DNA of 64,000 nucleotides, from the NCBI GenBank assembly GCA_937996535.1, contig CALKVF010000006.1:1-64000 (forward strand), read 5' to 3'. Of this stretch, positions 44,603 to 53,056 are shown piece after piece. Position numbers and translations under genes: made by a program. Within the stretch, counting starts at the first letter, position 1; each line of letters opens with the position of its first letter. The stretch is from an uncultured Novosphingobium sp. Its GTDB lineage: Bacteria; Pseudomonadota; Alphaproteobacteria; Sphingomonadales; Sphingomonadaceae. The notes beneath the pieces were generated by a model. The model made no database searches and was not told where the DNA came from. It saw only the letters and a program-made list of their open reading frames with translations.

Positions 44603-44624
44603 CGCGCTCCCCTAGGGGAGCGCG
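44603..44624. terminator. Two-way 22-base palindrome
   Basis: Perfect dyad with centre CTAG and arms CGCGCTCCCCT/AGGGGAGCGCG, between the convergent pilin-like genes. The TAG of the minus-strand gene lies inside it. Confidence 0.55.
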
Positions 44625-45700
44625 ATCGCCGAACAATCGGTGCCACTGGGGGCATTGTAGGCCAGAGGCTCGATCGTCACCGTGATCTCGTCGCTGTAGA
44701 TGCGCGTACCCGACGGCGTCTTGCCCTTGCCGGCCTCTTCCAGCGTCGCCTGCAAGCGCAGCTTGTCCTCGAACGCCGCCTTGAGACCCGCGGAAGGGCA
44801 AGTGCGCGGCGTCGGCGTGGGGCTAGCGTTGTTCGCACTCGTACCCATGAAGCCGAGCTTGTACTTGATCAGCTCGGCCGGTCCGGCAGTGCCCAGCGTG
44901 TAGTTCTGGTTGAGCAGCCGGTAGGCGTTCGCCGAGGTCCAGGTGACCTTGTAGGGGCCAGTGCTTTCGACGCGGATGTAGTTGACGTCCGGGGTCTTGG
45001 TCGATGGAGCCGCGGCCGCATCGACATTGCCGATTTCCCCGAAATCGAGCGCCGCGCCCGAATAGGTCGCGCGCAGGGCGCTTTGCACCTTGATCGGGAA
45101 TGAAATTGTATTGGCGAGCAGGCCGGTCTGCTGGGTCTGTTGCCCACCGCCCGTCGTGCTGCACCCGAAACTGGCCGTGAACGAGAGAGTGCCGTTGTTG
45201 GCGGCAAAGCTCGTTTCTGCCGGCACGATCACGTCGAAATTGACGACCGCGGTATCCGAATCCTTGTTGTTCCCCGTGAAGATGATCTTCAAAAACCGGT
45301 TCGTGTCCGACGGATCGAGCGAGGTTGGCGACACTACCGGCCGCGCCGGCTCATCGGTGCCATAAAAGACATCGTAACCCAGCCCGAGCACCTGCCCGGC
45401 CACCGCCGTGGTGCGCGGGATGATCTGGACCCCGTTCGAATGCCCGGTTTCATCGACCAGATAGAAATTGACGATGTCAGTCTTTTCGCCGCCACCGCCG
45501 TTGATGCGCCGCAGGGTCAACGAAACATTGGTTACCGTGAGACCCGCGGCATTGAACGGGTCATAGGTCGCTGGGCTGGCAGTCGCGCTTCCCGTGATCC
45601 CACAGGTGGCAGCCTTCGCGCTGGGCGCCAGCGCGGTGCAGGCCGCCATCCCCAGCATCCCGGCCAATAGATTGCGCAAAGCTGCCCTGTTCATCGTCAT
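44612..45700 (-). CDS. Two-domain pilus tip/adhesin-like subunit
   Basis: This 362-residue exported protein (MTMNRAALRNLLAGMLGMAA signal) has an N-terminal half with the pattern CGITGSATASPATYDPFNA, as in spore-coat-U/Csu-type pilin domains, and a C-terminal half with a second beta-domain ending EITVTIEPLAY. Two-domain subunits encoded right after the usher are usually tip adhesins of archaic chaperone-usher pili. Its ATG overlaps the usher stop, so it is coupled to it. It is the last gene of the operon. Confidence 0.75.
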   Translation of the reverse strand: MTMNRAALRNLLAGMLGMAACTALAPSAKAATCGITGSATASPATYDPFNAAGLTVTNVSLTLRRINGGGGEKTDIVNFYLVDETGHSNGVQIIPRTTAVAGQVLGLGYDVFYGTDEPARPVVSPTSLDPSDTNRFLKIIFTGNNKDSDTAVVNFDVIVPAETSFAANNGTLSFTASFGCSTTGGGQQTQQTGLLANTISFPIKVQSALRATYSGAALDFGEIGNVDAAAAPSTKTPDVNYIRVESTGPYKVTWTSANAYRLLNQNYTLGTAGPAELIKYKLGFMGTSANNASPTPTPRTCPSAGLKAAFEDKLRLQATLEEAGKGKTPSGTRIYSDEITVTIEPLAYNAPSGTDCSAIALP

Positions 45701-48222
45701 TGTTCCCTGATCGGCGTGATTTCGCCCACGCGCACGATACCTTCGGCATTTTCCGGAATGTCGATGACGAAGGTCGAATGCGCGTCATCGAGCATTTCCA
45801 GCCGCCACTTGCCCGGCGCGAGACCGGTGGCTCCGAAGCGGCCCTGGCGGTTGGTGAAGATGGTTTTCGCCGGACGGTCGGGGTGGGCCAGTTCGGTTGC
45901 CTTGCCCGAGACCAGCGCCACCGGATTGCCATCGCGGTCGTGCATGATGCCAAAGGCGGTGACGTGATAGTCCGACCCGGCTTCGAACAGGTAGCCGCTG
46001 CGATAGCTCGGGAAGACCTTGAACGAGCCTTGGCCGATGTCGGTGCCCGGCGGGGCATTGGCGACATCGATCGGGACCATGCGCTCCGAATAGGAGGCCA
46101 GCCCCGGCATCAGCGCGGCGCCCCATTCCCCGGTCATCGCGGTGTAGCCATAGGGGCTCGGCTCGACCACGACATTGGCCTGCTTGAGGCTCTTGTGCGC
46201 CCGCACGATGGCGAAGCTGTCGTAGATCGGGCGGCCCAGCGCCACGCTGCCGCCGCCCACCGCCAGCGAGGTGCCGAAGCGGAACGAGGAACGCTGGTTG
46301 AGGCTCGAGCCGAAATCGCGGTCGAACACGCCAAAGTGCGTGAAGCCGAGTTCCGCCCGGTTGCTGAAGTAGTTGGCGTTGACGTTGACCCCGGCACCGA
46401 GGTCCGAGCGCTCAACGTCAGCGGTCACGTTGTAGCTGCCCACGCCCGAGCCGTGCAGCGTCTGGAACGAGGACCGCATCCGGTTGTCGCGGGTGTCGTA
46501 TTCGGTCCGCACGCTGGATTCGCGGCCCAGCCGCACGGTCAGCGACAGGAACGCGCTGACCCGCGATCCGGCGCTATCCTTGTCATAGCGCGATTCAGCC
46601 GAGAGGTTGGCGCGCGGCGCCAGCCGCCAGCCCGCCGCAAGGCGGTAGCTGTGCACGTCCGAAAAGGCCCCACGCCCCTTGGAAAACCGCGCGTCGGCAG
46701 AGGCGTAGAAGTTCGCGCTGAACGCCCGGCTGTAGCCCGCGCCGATTTCGTACTTGTAGGGATTGTCGGCGAGGAAGAACGTGATCGGCGCAAACCGGCG
46801 GCTGCGGTGTTCGCCAAACAGGCTGAACGTATCCGAGGTGCCGTTGGCGTGCATGATCTGGCGCTGGAACGTGGCCTGGAAGGCCGCGCCATCGCCCGCG
46901 CCGCGCACGTGGCTATAGGCAAAATTGGTGCCGAGCGTCCCGAGCGGGGTGCCGATCACGGCTTCCACGCCGCCCATCTTCATCCGCTCATCAGCCTGGA
47001 AATTGGCGCCGAGCGTCAGCCGGTCGTTGATCCCGCGGCGGTAGAACCCGCTCGACACCCATTGATCGGTATAGTGCGGTCCGCGGATCCCGAGCGGCGC
47101 CTTGACCCCAGCATAGAGCCCGAATTCGCTGAGCCCAGTGGCGAGCTGGCTCTGATCGAGGAAGATGCTGAAACGCAGGGTTTCGCTGCGCCCGGTATCG
47201 TCGAGCACGTTGAGCCGGACATCGTTGGCACCCTGGGCGAAGGGAAAATCGCGCAGGTTATAGTTGCCCGGCGCCAACTGCAGCCGGCGGACCTGCTGCC
47301 CGTTGATCAGCACTTCGACCGTCGAGGCGCGCTCAAGCGTGAAGGTGCGGTCGCCGCGCGGGCGAATGATCTGCTGCGGATTGAGCGCGCTGTACGAGCG
47401 CATCACCGACAGCCCGGCGATTTCCGGCGCGGCCTGGAAGCCGCGGGTTTCGGTCTGCAGATCGCCCGCGGTGTAGCGTACGATGTTGTGCAGGTCGTCG
47501 ACCACCACCCGGCTGCCGATCCGCTGGAAATCGGCGCCATTCTGGCCCGGGGTCCAGATGGCATTGCTTTCGATCACCGCGCCGCCGAGCCGCGCCGCGC
47601 CATCGAGCAGGAAGACCGGCTGGTCAAAGCCGGTATCGGTGCCGTCCTCGACATAGTCGACCGAGCCGCGCACGTTGACATAGGCGCTGGCCGGCAGCGG
47701 CTTGACGAAATCACCCAGCGCGCTGCGATCGAGCGCCGACAGAGAGAGCCGCCGCGAGGCTCGGCGCTCGACCGGGATCACGAAGGTCAGTTCCAGCGTG
47801 CGCGGATCATATTGCGCGCGCAGCCCCAGGGGCTCCAAGTCGGCTGGGCCGATCGTTTCACGGCCCGCCAGATTGGTCTTGAGCGCCTCGATAAATTCGG
47901 GCGTGACGATCGGAGCGAGCAGCTGGAACGCGCGCTCCGCCGGAAAATGGATGCTGTCATCCGCCGCGATGGTCAGCGGCATGTCGCCAAGAAAGGTCGC
48001 CCCATCCTTGGCCGGCACGGTCAGCACGATGGTCCGGCCCGTGGGGTTGAGCCGTTCGGCGCGCGCGGCGGGGGCGACCGGCTGGGCCGCCGCATCAGCG
48101 AGCGCGGCAGCGCCGCCCGCTACCGGCGCGGCAACTTCCGCCGCCCAGGCCGGCTGGACCGCAGCGATGGCGCAGATGCTTGCTCCGGCAAGCTGCAAGA
48201 CGCGAGGGGCAAGGCGCGACAT
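45697..48222 (-). CDS. Outer-membrane usher protein (FimD/PapC family)
   Basis: This 841-residue protein has a signal peptide, an N-terminal periplasmic domain, a large beta-barrel with plug and C-terminal domains. Typical blocks are YVNVRGSVDY, GDLQTETRGFQ, VEVLINGQQVRRLQLAPGNY, SFRFGTSLA and HDRDGNPVALVSGKA. It threads pilin subunits through the outer membrane. It is four bases from the chaperone gene and overlaps the tip-like gene. The length is close to that of the family. Confidence 0.93.
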   Translation of the reverse strand: MSRLAPRVLQLAGASICAIAAVQPAWAAEVAAPVAGGAAALADAAAQPVAPAARAERLNPTGRTIVLTVPAKDGATFLGDMPLTIAADDSIHFPAERAFQLLAPIVTPEFIEALKTNLAGRETIGPADLEPLGLRAQYDPRTLELTFVIPVERRASRRLSLSALDRSALGDFVKPLPASAYVNVRGSVDYVEDGTDTGFDQPVFLLDGAARLGGAVIESNAIWTPGQNGADFQRIGSRVVVDDLHNIVRYTAGDLQTETRGFQAAPEIAGLSVMRSYSALNPQQIIRPRGDRTFTLERASTVEVLINGQQVRRLQLAPGNYNLRDFPFAQGANDVRLNVLDDTGRSETLRFSIFLDQSQLATGLSEFGLYAGVKAPLGIRGPHYTDQWVSSGFYRRGINDRLTLGANFQADERMKMGGVEAVIGTPLGTLGTNFAYSHVRGAGDGAAFQATFQRQIMHANGTSDTFSLFGEHRSRRFAPITFFLADNPYKYEIGAGYSRAFSANFYASADARFSKGRGAFSDVHSYRLAAGWRLAPRANLSAESRYDKDSAGSRVSAFLSLTVRLGRESSVRTEYDTRDNRMRSSFQTLHGSGVGSYNVTADVERSDLGAGVNVNANYFSNRAELGFTHFGVFDRDFGSSLNQRSSFRFGTSLAVGGGSVALGRPIYDSFAIVRAHKSLKQANVVVEPSPYGYTAMTGEWGAALMPGLASYSERMVPIDVANAPPGTDIGQGSFKVFPSYRSGYLFEAGSDYHVTAFGIMHDRDGNPVALVSGKATELAHPDRPAKTIFTNRQGRFGATGLAPGKWRLEMLDDAHSTFVIDIPENAEGIVRVGEITPIREQ

Positions 48223-48226
48223 GATC

Positions 48227-48976
48227 TCAGCCTTCCGGCGTGAAGCTGGCTTCGACCGTGCCTTCGGCAGCCGGCAGCTCGATCGGCAGCGTCATGTCGC
48301 GGGTCTGGTTGCCCCCGACGAGGCCGAACCCGATCGTCTGCTGGATTTCCGCACCCGACAGCGCCTTGCGGAACACTTCCTTGCCGGACGCGTCCTTTTC
48401 GATCAGGCGCAGTTGGCCGTTGGCGAGATAGCCATGCGCGGCCGAGGCGTTCTTGAGCGTGATCACCGGTACCGGCTTGCCCGCATCGTTGCGGGTGATC
48501 CGCGCCCCGCCGATCGACAGCGCCGGCTTGGTCGCCGCCGGGGCGACGCTGACCAGCACCTGGAAATTGTAGAGGATCTGGATCGCCGACTGCCCCTCGG
48601 GCAGCTTCACCGGCAGCTGGGCAACGGTGATGTAATAGTGCTTGCTCTTGGCGAGCGCCGGATCGCCGACATATTGCACGCGGAAGGTCTGGGTCTGGCC
48701 GGGCGCGATGATCGCCTGCGGCGGAAACACCAGCAGATCGCCCGGATCCTGCCCGGTCGGCTTGATGCCCGTAGGGGTCAGTTCAAGCTCCTGCACGGTC
48801 AGTTCCACCGGCAGCGGCGTGGCGAACGTGTTCTCGACCGTGATGACCTGCGACATGCTGCGCCCGGCGGTCTGCAGATCGACCACGACCGGCTGAACGG
48901 TCATTGCCAGCGCCGCCGGCGCCGGCAGAGCCGAGGCGCAGAGTGCAGCGAGCGCGAGCTTGACGAATGATTTCAC
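48227..48976 (-). CDS. Periplasmic pilus chaperone (PapD-like)
   Basis: This 249-residue protein has a signal peptide (KLALAALCASALPAPAALA) and two Ig-like domains. Strand G1 of domain 1 gives the ILYNFQVLVSV pattern that completes subunits by donor-strand sharing, and the FRVQYVGDP block matches the chaperone family. It binds pilin subunits in the periplasm and hands them to the usher. It lies between the subunit genes and the usher gene. Confidence 0.9.
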   Translation of the reverse strand: MKSFVKLALAALCASALPAPAALAMTVQPVVVDLQTAGRSMSQVITVENTFATPLPVELTVQELELTPTGIKPTGQDPGDLLVFPPQAIIAPGQTQTFRVQYVGDPALAKSKHYYITVAQLPVKLPEGQSAIQILYNFQVLVSVAPAATKPALSIGGARITRNDAGKPVPVITLKNASAAHGYLANGQLRLIEKDASGKEVFRKALSGAEIQQTIGFGLVGGNQTRDMTLPIELPAAEGTVEASFTPEG

Positions 48977-49006
48977 GTGGATACTCCGGAATTGATCAGG
49001 CGGGCG

Positions 49007-49597
49007 TTAGCCGGCGGGCTGGAATTCGATGACGATCGCATCGGTGTATTGCCCGGCGGTTAAAGGCCCCCTCCCGGCTTCTGTGGATATCCGCACCAAT
49101 AAATCGCCCGTCGCCGGCCGATCGACCGCCAGTGCGGCCAGTCCGCTGTCGCTGGGCTGGGCGATCCGGCTGGCGGCCCAATCGACCCGGTAATCATAGG
49201 CGAGGAAGTCCGAGAACCCCTGCCCGCCGCGCTGTCCGCCATTGACGGCGCCGCTGCGCAGCAAGCCGCCATTGGTCGAGCGCACGGTCAGGCGGTGCGA
49301 GGCGTTGCACCGCACCGGCAGCGTCAGTTCAAGCGAGCTGGCCTGCGAGGTCGCGTCCTGCGGGCTGACCAGCTGGGTGATGGTCATGCGCCCGGTATTG
49401 GCGCCCAGATTGACGAAGGCCGCGTTCGAGGCCGCCGACGGGGTGGCCGCGCCCAGCACGCAGGCGGCTGGTGCCGTGCCGGCGAGCCGCAGCGTCTGCG
49501 AGGCGGTATCGACCTGCTGGGCACTGGCCGCCCCCGCCGCAAACAGCAGGGGCAGACCGGCAAGCACGGCAGGACGGATGAAACGGTGGCTGGCCAT
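49007..49597 (-). CDS. Pilin-like subunit 6
   Basis: This 196-residue protein has a signal peptide (RPAVLAGLPLLFAAGAASAQ) and a beta-rich domain with the Cys pair ACVLG / VRCNASH. It ends in TAGQYTDAIVIEFQPAG, the conserved C-terminal strand pattern of the operon's subunits. Its start overlaps the stop of the gene before it by one base. It is probably a chaperone-usher pilus subunit, close to the chaperone gene. Confidence 0.8.
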   Translation of the reverse strand: MASHRFIRPAVLAGLPLLFAAGAASAQQVDTASQTLRLAGTAPAACVLGAATPSAASNAAFVNLGANTGRMTITQLVSPQDATSQASSLELTLPVRCNASHRLTVRSTNGGLLRSGAVNGGQRGGQGFSDFLAYDYRVDWAASRIAQPSDSGLAALAVDRPATGDLLVRISTEAGRGPLTAGQYTDAIVIEFQPAG

Positions 49598-50202
49598 TAG
49601 CGTGGCTCCAGAAAGATCCGCACGGTGTCGTCATAGGTGCCGGCAACCAGCGGAGCATTGACCTGCGTGTTCGAAGCGCCCTGCGCGATTTCGATCCGCA
49701 CCAGCACGTCCCCGACCACCGGATCGGCCACGGTCGTCAGGCTGGTGGTCTGACGGCGAACATTGGCCTGGGCATCGAGCGTGCCGTTGACCGCACCCCA
49801 GGCCAGGCTGGCGCGATAGGGCACCGCCGTGGCGAAGCCCGGCACCGCGATCGCCTGACGGGCATCGGTCGGCCACAGGCCGTTGTTCTGGCTTTCGATC
49901 CGCACCTGATGCGGGAAATTGCACATCGCGGCGAAGCTGATCGTGGCGCTGGCGGCGCGGGTGGCAAGGGTCTGGCGATCGGCCAGATTCTCGATCCGCA
50001 GCGTATCGCCATCAAGGCCGGCGATGTTGACCAGCCCGCCCGCCTGGATGCGCCCGCGCTGTAAGGTGCAGACCGCGGGCGTATTGCCCGACACGGCAAA
50101 GTCCTGCTTGGCACTCGCCGCCTGAGCCCAGGCCGAACCGGCAGGCACGGCCAGCGCCAGCGCGGTCAGCGCGAGCGAGAGGGTTGCGCGCCCCGCCGCC
50201 AC
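49597..50202 (-). CDS. Pilin-like subunit 5
   Basis: This 201-residue protein starts at a GTG two bases after the stop of the previous gene and has a signal peptide (LSLALTALALAVPAGSAWAQ), the Cys pair VCTLQRG / MCNFPHQ, and the C-terminal block VAGTYDDTVRIFLEP. Same layout as its neighbours: a secreted beta-domain for donor-strand assembly. GTG start and tight spacing suggest coupling. Confidence 0.8.
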   Translation of the reverse strand: MAAGRATLSLALTALALAVPAGSAWAQAASAKQDFAVSGNTPAVCTLQRGRIQAGGLVNIAGLDGDTLRIENLADRQTLATRAASATISFAAMCNFPHQVRIESQNNGLWPTDARQAIAVPGFATAVPYRASLAWGAVNGTLDAQANVRRQTTSLTTVADPVVGDVLVRIEIAQGASNTQVNAPLVAGTYDDTVRIFLEPR

Positions 50203-50204
50203 GG

Positions 50205-50774
50205 TCAGTTCGCCGTCGCCAGGGTGATCGTCACCGTGCCGAGGTAGCTGTTGTCGGCCACCGGGCGCAGCGCGGCGCCCCCCGTGGTGGCAAAATCGCC
50301 GATGTGCACGGTGATATCACCGCTGAACGCGCTGGCGCGGGTCTGGGTGGCAGCAGCATTGGCCGCCGCGCCAGTGGTGTAGGCCGCCGGCGTCACGGTC
50401 CAGCCCTGCGCGGTGGCGGTATAGTCCACGCTGCGCGAGAAGCCGCTGGGCGCGGCCGAGGTAAAGTTCTGAGCCGCCAGCGCGGTCGCGCCGATGGTGA
50501 TCGTGCTGCGGGTCGAGCAGAACGAGCCGGCCAGCACCTTGTCCGGCGCAGCCAGATCGGTGCGCAGGAGGCCGGTGGTGGTGTCGATCAGCACGCCGAG
50601 CGGGAAAGTGCCAGCGCCGCTGGTGATCGTCCCGCCAGCACACATGGCCGGAACATTGCCGGTCACCGACAGCGACTTGGTGTCAGTGGTCGAACCCGTG
50701 GCTTCCTGAGCCTGGGCGGCGGCAGCGCCGCCCAGGGCAAGAACCAGCGAGAACATGGCGGTCAGCTTGCGCAT
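50205..50774 (-). CDS. Pilin-like subunit 4
   Basis: This 189-residue protein has a signal peptide (TAMFSLVLALGGAAAAQAQ), the Cys pair MCAGG / FCSTRST and the end NSYLGTVTITLATAN. It shares the spacing of Cys residues and the final strand with the other subunits but differs strongly in the middle. An AGGAGAA site precedes the ATG. Confidence 0.8.
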   Translation of the reverse strand: MRKLTAMFSLVLALGGAAAAQAQEATGSTTDTKSLSVTGNVPAMCAGGTITSGAGTFPLGVLIDTTTGLLRTDLAAPDKVLAGSFCSTRSTITIGATALAAQNFTSAAPSGFSRSVDYTATAQGWTVTPAAYTTGAAANAAATQTRASAFSGDITVHIGDFATTGGAALRPVADNSYLGTVTITLATAN

Positions 50775-50798
50775 GGCACTATTCTCCTAGATCGAGGA

Positions 50799-51392
50799 TC
50801 ATTCCACCCCGGCGGGACCGAGGGTGATGCGAACCGCCCCCTGGTAACGCCCCGACACCATCAGGCTGTCGGCAGGGACGGTGAAGTTCGACACTTCAAG
50901 GTTGATGGCAGACAGCTTGGGCGTGCCCTGGGTGCCGCCAAGGCCGGTCTTGGTGGCGGACGAACCGTCACCCAGCGCAGCGGTGGTTGCCGCGGCATTG
51001 ATGCCCGCCCAGTTCGACGCCGTAGCGGTGTAGTTCACCGCGCGGGCAAAGTTGGCCGGGGGCGCAACGCCGCCGTCATCGAGATTGGTCAGCGCCGTGG
51101 CATCGACGGTCAGCATGGTGCCGCCGAAGTTGCAGAAGCTGCCATCAAGCACCACCGACTGGGCCGGCAGCGTGGCGATCTTGCCAACGCGGGTGCCCGA
51201 AGTCGCCGCCATCTGGCCGACATCGATCTGCGGCGAGGAAGGCGTTCCCAGCACGCAGAGCGAGGCGACACGGCCCACCACCGTCACGTCGGCCTGGACC
51301 GAGGTCGCGGGCGGCGTGGTCGTGGCAGCGAAGGACTGCGCGGGAGCGAGCAGCGCCGCTCCCGAAACAGCGAGGATCAACTTGGCGTTCAT
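50799..51392 (-). CDS. Pilin-like subunit 3
   Basis: This 197-residue protein has a signal peptide (KLILAVSGAALLAPAQSFA), the Cys pair LCVLG / FCNFGG and the end SGRYQGAVRITLGPAG. It is a secreted pilus subunit candidate. The ATG follows an AGGAGACACGG site. The gap to the next subunit gene is 24 bases. Confidence 0.8.
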   Translation of the reverse strand: MNAKLILAVSGAALLAPAQSFAATTTPPATSVQADVTVVGRVASLCVLGTPSSPQIDVGQMAATSGTRVGKIATLPAQSVVLDGSFCNFGGTMLTVDATALTNLDDGGVAPPANFARAVNYTATASNWAGINAAATTAALGDGSSATKTGLGGTQGTPKLSAINLEVSNFTVPADSLMVSGRYQGAVRITLGPAGVE

Positions 51393-51416
51393 GCCGTGTC
51401 TCCTGGTTCAGTTCGA

Positions 51417-51956
51417 TCAGGTGGCGGGGGTCAGCGTAACCGCGACGTTGCCCTGATAGGAACCGGCGGTCAGCAGGGTGTCGGCAGCCGTAGCAGCAGC
51501 CGACAGTTCGACAGTGATGTCGCCGCGGAACATCGTGACGTTGCCCGCTGCACCGGCAGTGGCGTCAGCCGAATTGGCATCGCTTGCGGTGCCGACGAGG
51601 GTGGTGCCGTTATAGGCCTTGGCGGTGGCGGCGAAGTCGACCACGCGGGCGAAACCAGCAGCAGCGGTCGCCACCGAGGTGTTGCTGAGCGAGGTCGCAT
51701 TGACCGCGATCGTCGAGGCCGACTTGTTGCACCAGCCGACGAGGGTGGCGGTCTGACCATTGACCGTGGAGGCCAGCAGCTTGCCGTCGGTGCCAGCCAG
51801 TTCGGGGATGGTGATGGTCGCCGAGTTGGTGGTGAACTGGCACTTCGAGGCCACGGTGCCATTGACGGTGACATTGCCGGTCACGTCGCCAGCCGCGAAA
51901 GCGGGCATCGAAACGGTCAGGGCGCCCAGGGCGGCGGCGATCGCGAACTTCTTCAT
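51417..51956 (-). CDS. Pilin-like subunit 2, probably major
   Basis: This 179-residue protein has a strong GAAGGAGAAG site, a signal peptide (MKKFAIAAALGALTVSMPAFA), the Cys pair KCQFTTN / WCNKSAS and the C-terminal strand GSYQGNVAVTLTPAT. High Ala/Thr content and the good ribosome site suggest the main shaft subunit. A GC hairpin (52021-52034, CGGCC/GGCCG) lies in the 98-base leader before it and may protect or process the transcript. Confidence 0.82.
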   Translation of the reverse strand: MKKFAIAAALGALTVSMPAFAAGDVTGNVTVNGTVASKCQFTTNSATITIPELAGTDGKLLASTVNGQTATLVGWCNKSASTIAVNATSLSNTSVATAAAGFARVVDFAATAKAYNGTTLVGTASDANSADATAGAAGNVTMFRGDITVELSAAATAADTLLTAGSYQGNVAVTLTPAT

Positions 51957-52054
51957 TTCACTTCTCCTTCATCTCGCCGGCCGAGCCGGAACTGTTGCAT
52001 TCAAACTTCAATTTTCGCGGCGGCCGGGTGGCCGTGCGAATGCGTGGGGCCCGC

Positions 52055-52663
52055 TCAGGTTGCGGGCGAAACGGTGACGGTCAGGGTGTCGGTATATTGG
52101 CCGGCGGCGAGCTGGCTGCCGCTCGGCGGCGCGGCGTAGCGCACCTCAAGGTAGGACGAGGCCAGATTGTAGGACGGGCTAGGAATCGCCAGCCCGGTGC
52201 CTGGCGCGGCCGTGCCCTTGAAGCCGCAGGCGGTGCCCGCACTGGCCAAAAGATCGGCCGCTGCGCACTCGGCAGTGGCCGTGCCGGTGTTGTGCACCAC
52301 GCTCAGCCCGACGGTGTAGGGCGCGAGCGTGGTGAAACCTGAACTGATCGGGGTTACCGCGCTTTTGAGGCCGCCGTTGGCCGAAGTGACCGCGACCCGT
52401 GACAGGCCGGTGCATTCGAGCGTGAAGCCGAACTGGTGGGCCCAGCCGGGCATGTCGATTTCGCCCGCGTCCCACGTACCCGAGGGAAGCGCGGCGGCGG
52501 CAAAACCGCAGCGGCCGCCAACGGTCGCCACCACGGGAACCTTGAATTCGGCCTTCTGGGTGTTGTCATAATAGGCAAGGATGGTCTGCTGGGCGCAGGC
52601 CGGAACGGCGATTGCCGTGCTCAACAGTGCGAGTGCAGTAGCCCCTGCTCTCTTGCCCAACAT
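52055..52663 (-). CDS. Pilin-like subunit 1 (first gene of the pilus operon)
   Basis: The ATG at 52663 follows GGGGG and opens a signal peptide (MLGKRAGATALALLSTAIAV); an ATG at 52681 is also in frame. The 202-residue product has four Cys (RCGFAAA, ECTGL, ECAAADL, CGFKG), two more than the other subunits, and ends AAGQYTDTLTVTVSPAT. The extra pair may brace a second loop. It is the first gene after the promoter region. Confidence 0.78.
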   Translation of the reverse strand: MLGKRAGATALALLSTAIAVPACAQQTILAYYDNTQKAEFKVPVVATVGGRCGFAAAALPSGTWDAGEIDMPGWAHQFGFTLECTGLSRVAVTSANGGLKSAVTPISSGFTTLAPYTVGLSVVHNTGTATAECAAADLLASAGTACGFKGTAAPGTGLAIPSPSYNLASSYLEVRYAAPPSGSQLAAGQYTDTLTVTVSPAT

Positions 52664-52900
52664 GTATGCCCCCATGCGCATTCTTGCGCGTTGCCGCAGT
52701 GCCCAACTCCCGGGATTTGCCCCCGGAGCTTCGGCGCTCTCCCTGGCGGCGTTTGCAGGCCGGATCAGGGAAATGCCGTAGGGAAATTCCTAAATCCATA
52801 TTCGTTCAAAACGGAATCATTTTAACGATTCACTGTCCCGCACTGGCACATCAGCGCTTGGAAATTGGGAATAAATAGATAAAAAACAGCTGATTGGATG
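52664..52900 (-). other. Long structured leader of the pilus operon
   Basis: On the minus strand the leader from the predicted promoter to the first ATG is about 230 bases. Near the gene it is GC-rich and holds at least two hairpins: CCGGG/CCCGG around seven bases (52710-52726) and GAGC/GCTC just upstream. No gene is seen. I could not fit it to a known riboswitch. Confidence 0.35.
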
Positions 52901-52929
52901 GTTAAGTTGAATTCCAAAAAACATGTCAA
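52901..52929 (-). promoter_or_regulatory. Possible promoter of the pilus operon
   Basis: On the minus strand a perfect TTGACA (52924-52929) is followed after 17 bases by CTTAAC (52901-52906), a weak -10. The region around it is strongly AT-rich. Confidence 0.35.
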
Positions 52930-53056
52930 AATGAGTGTATGTGTTAACGAATAGGCTTAATTGGGCACCCCGTTATGCGGGGTCATTCCGACGAATCGGG
53001 CGCTTGGCGCGCCGATCGCGGGACCGATTCTCACGCCTGCTGGCAGAGGCCGCGCG

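Noticed and set aside
45700..48243. Plus-strand frame of 847 codons opposite the usher gene
   Set aside because: It is the mirror of a GC-rich gene, very rich in Arg, His and Gly, with no domain; the usher on the other strand has clear motifs.
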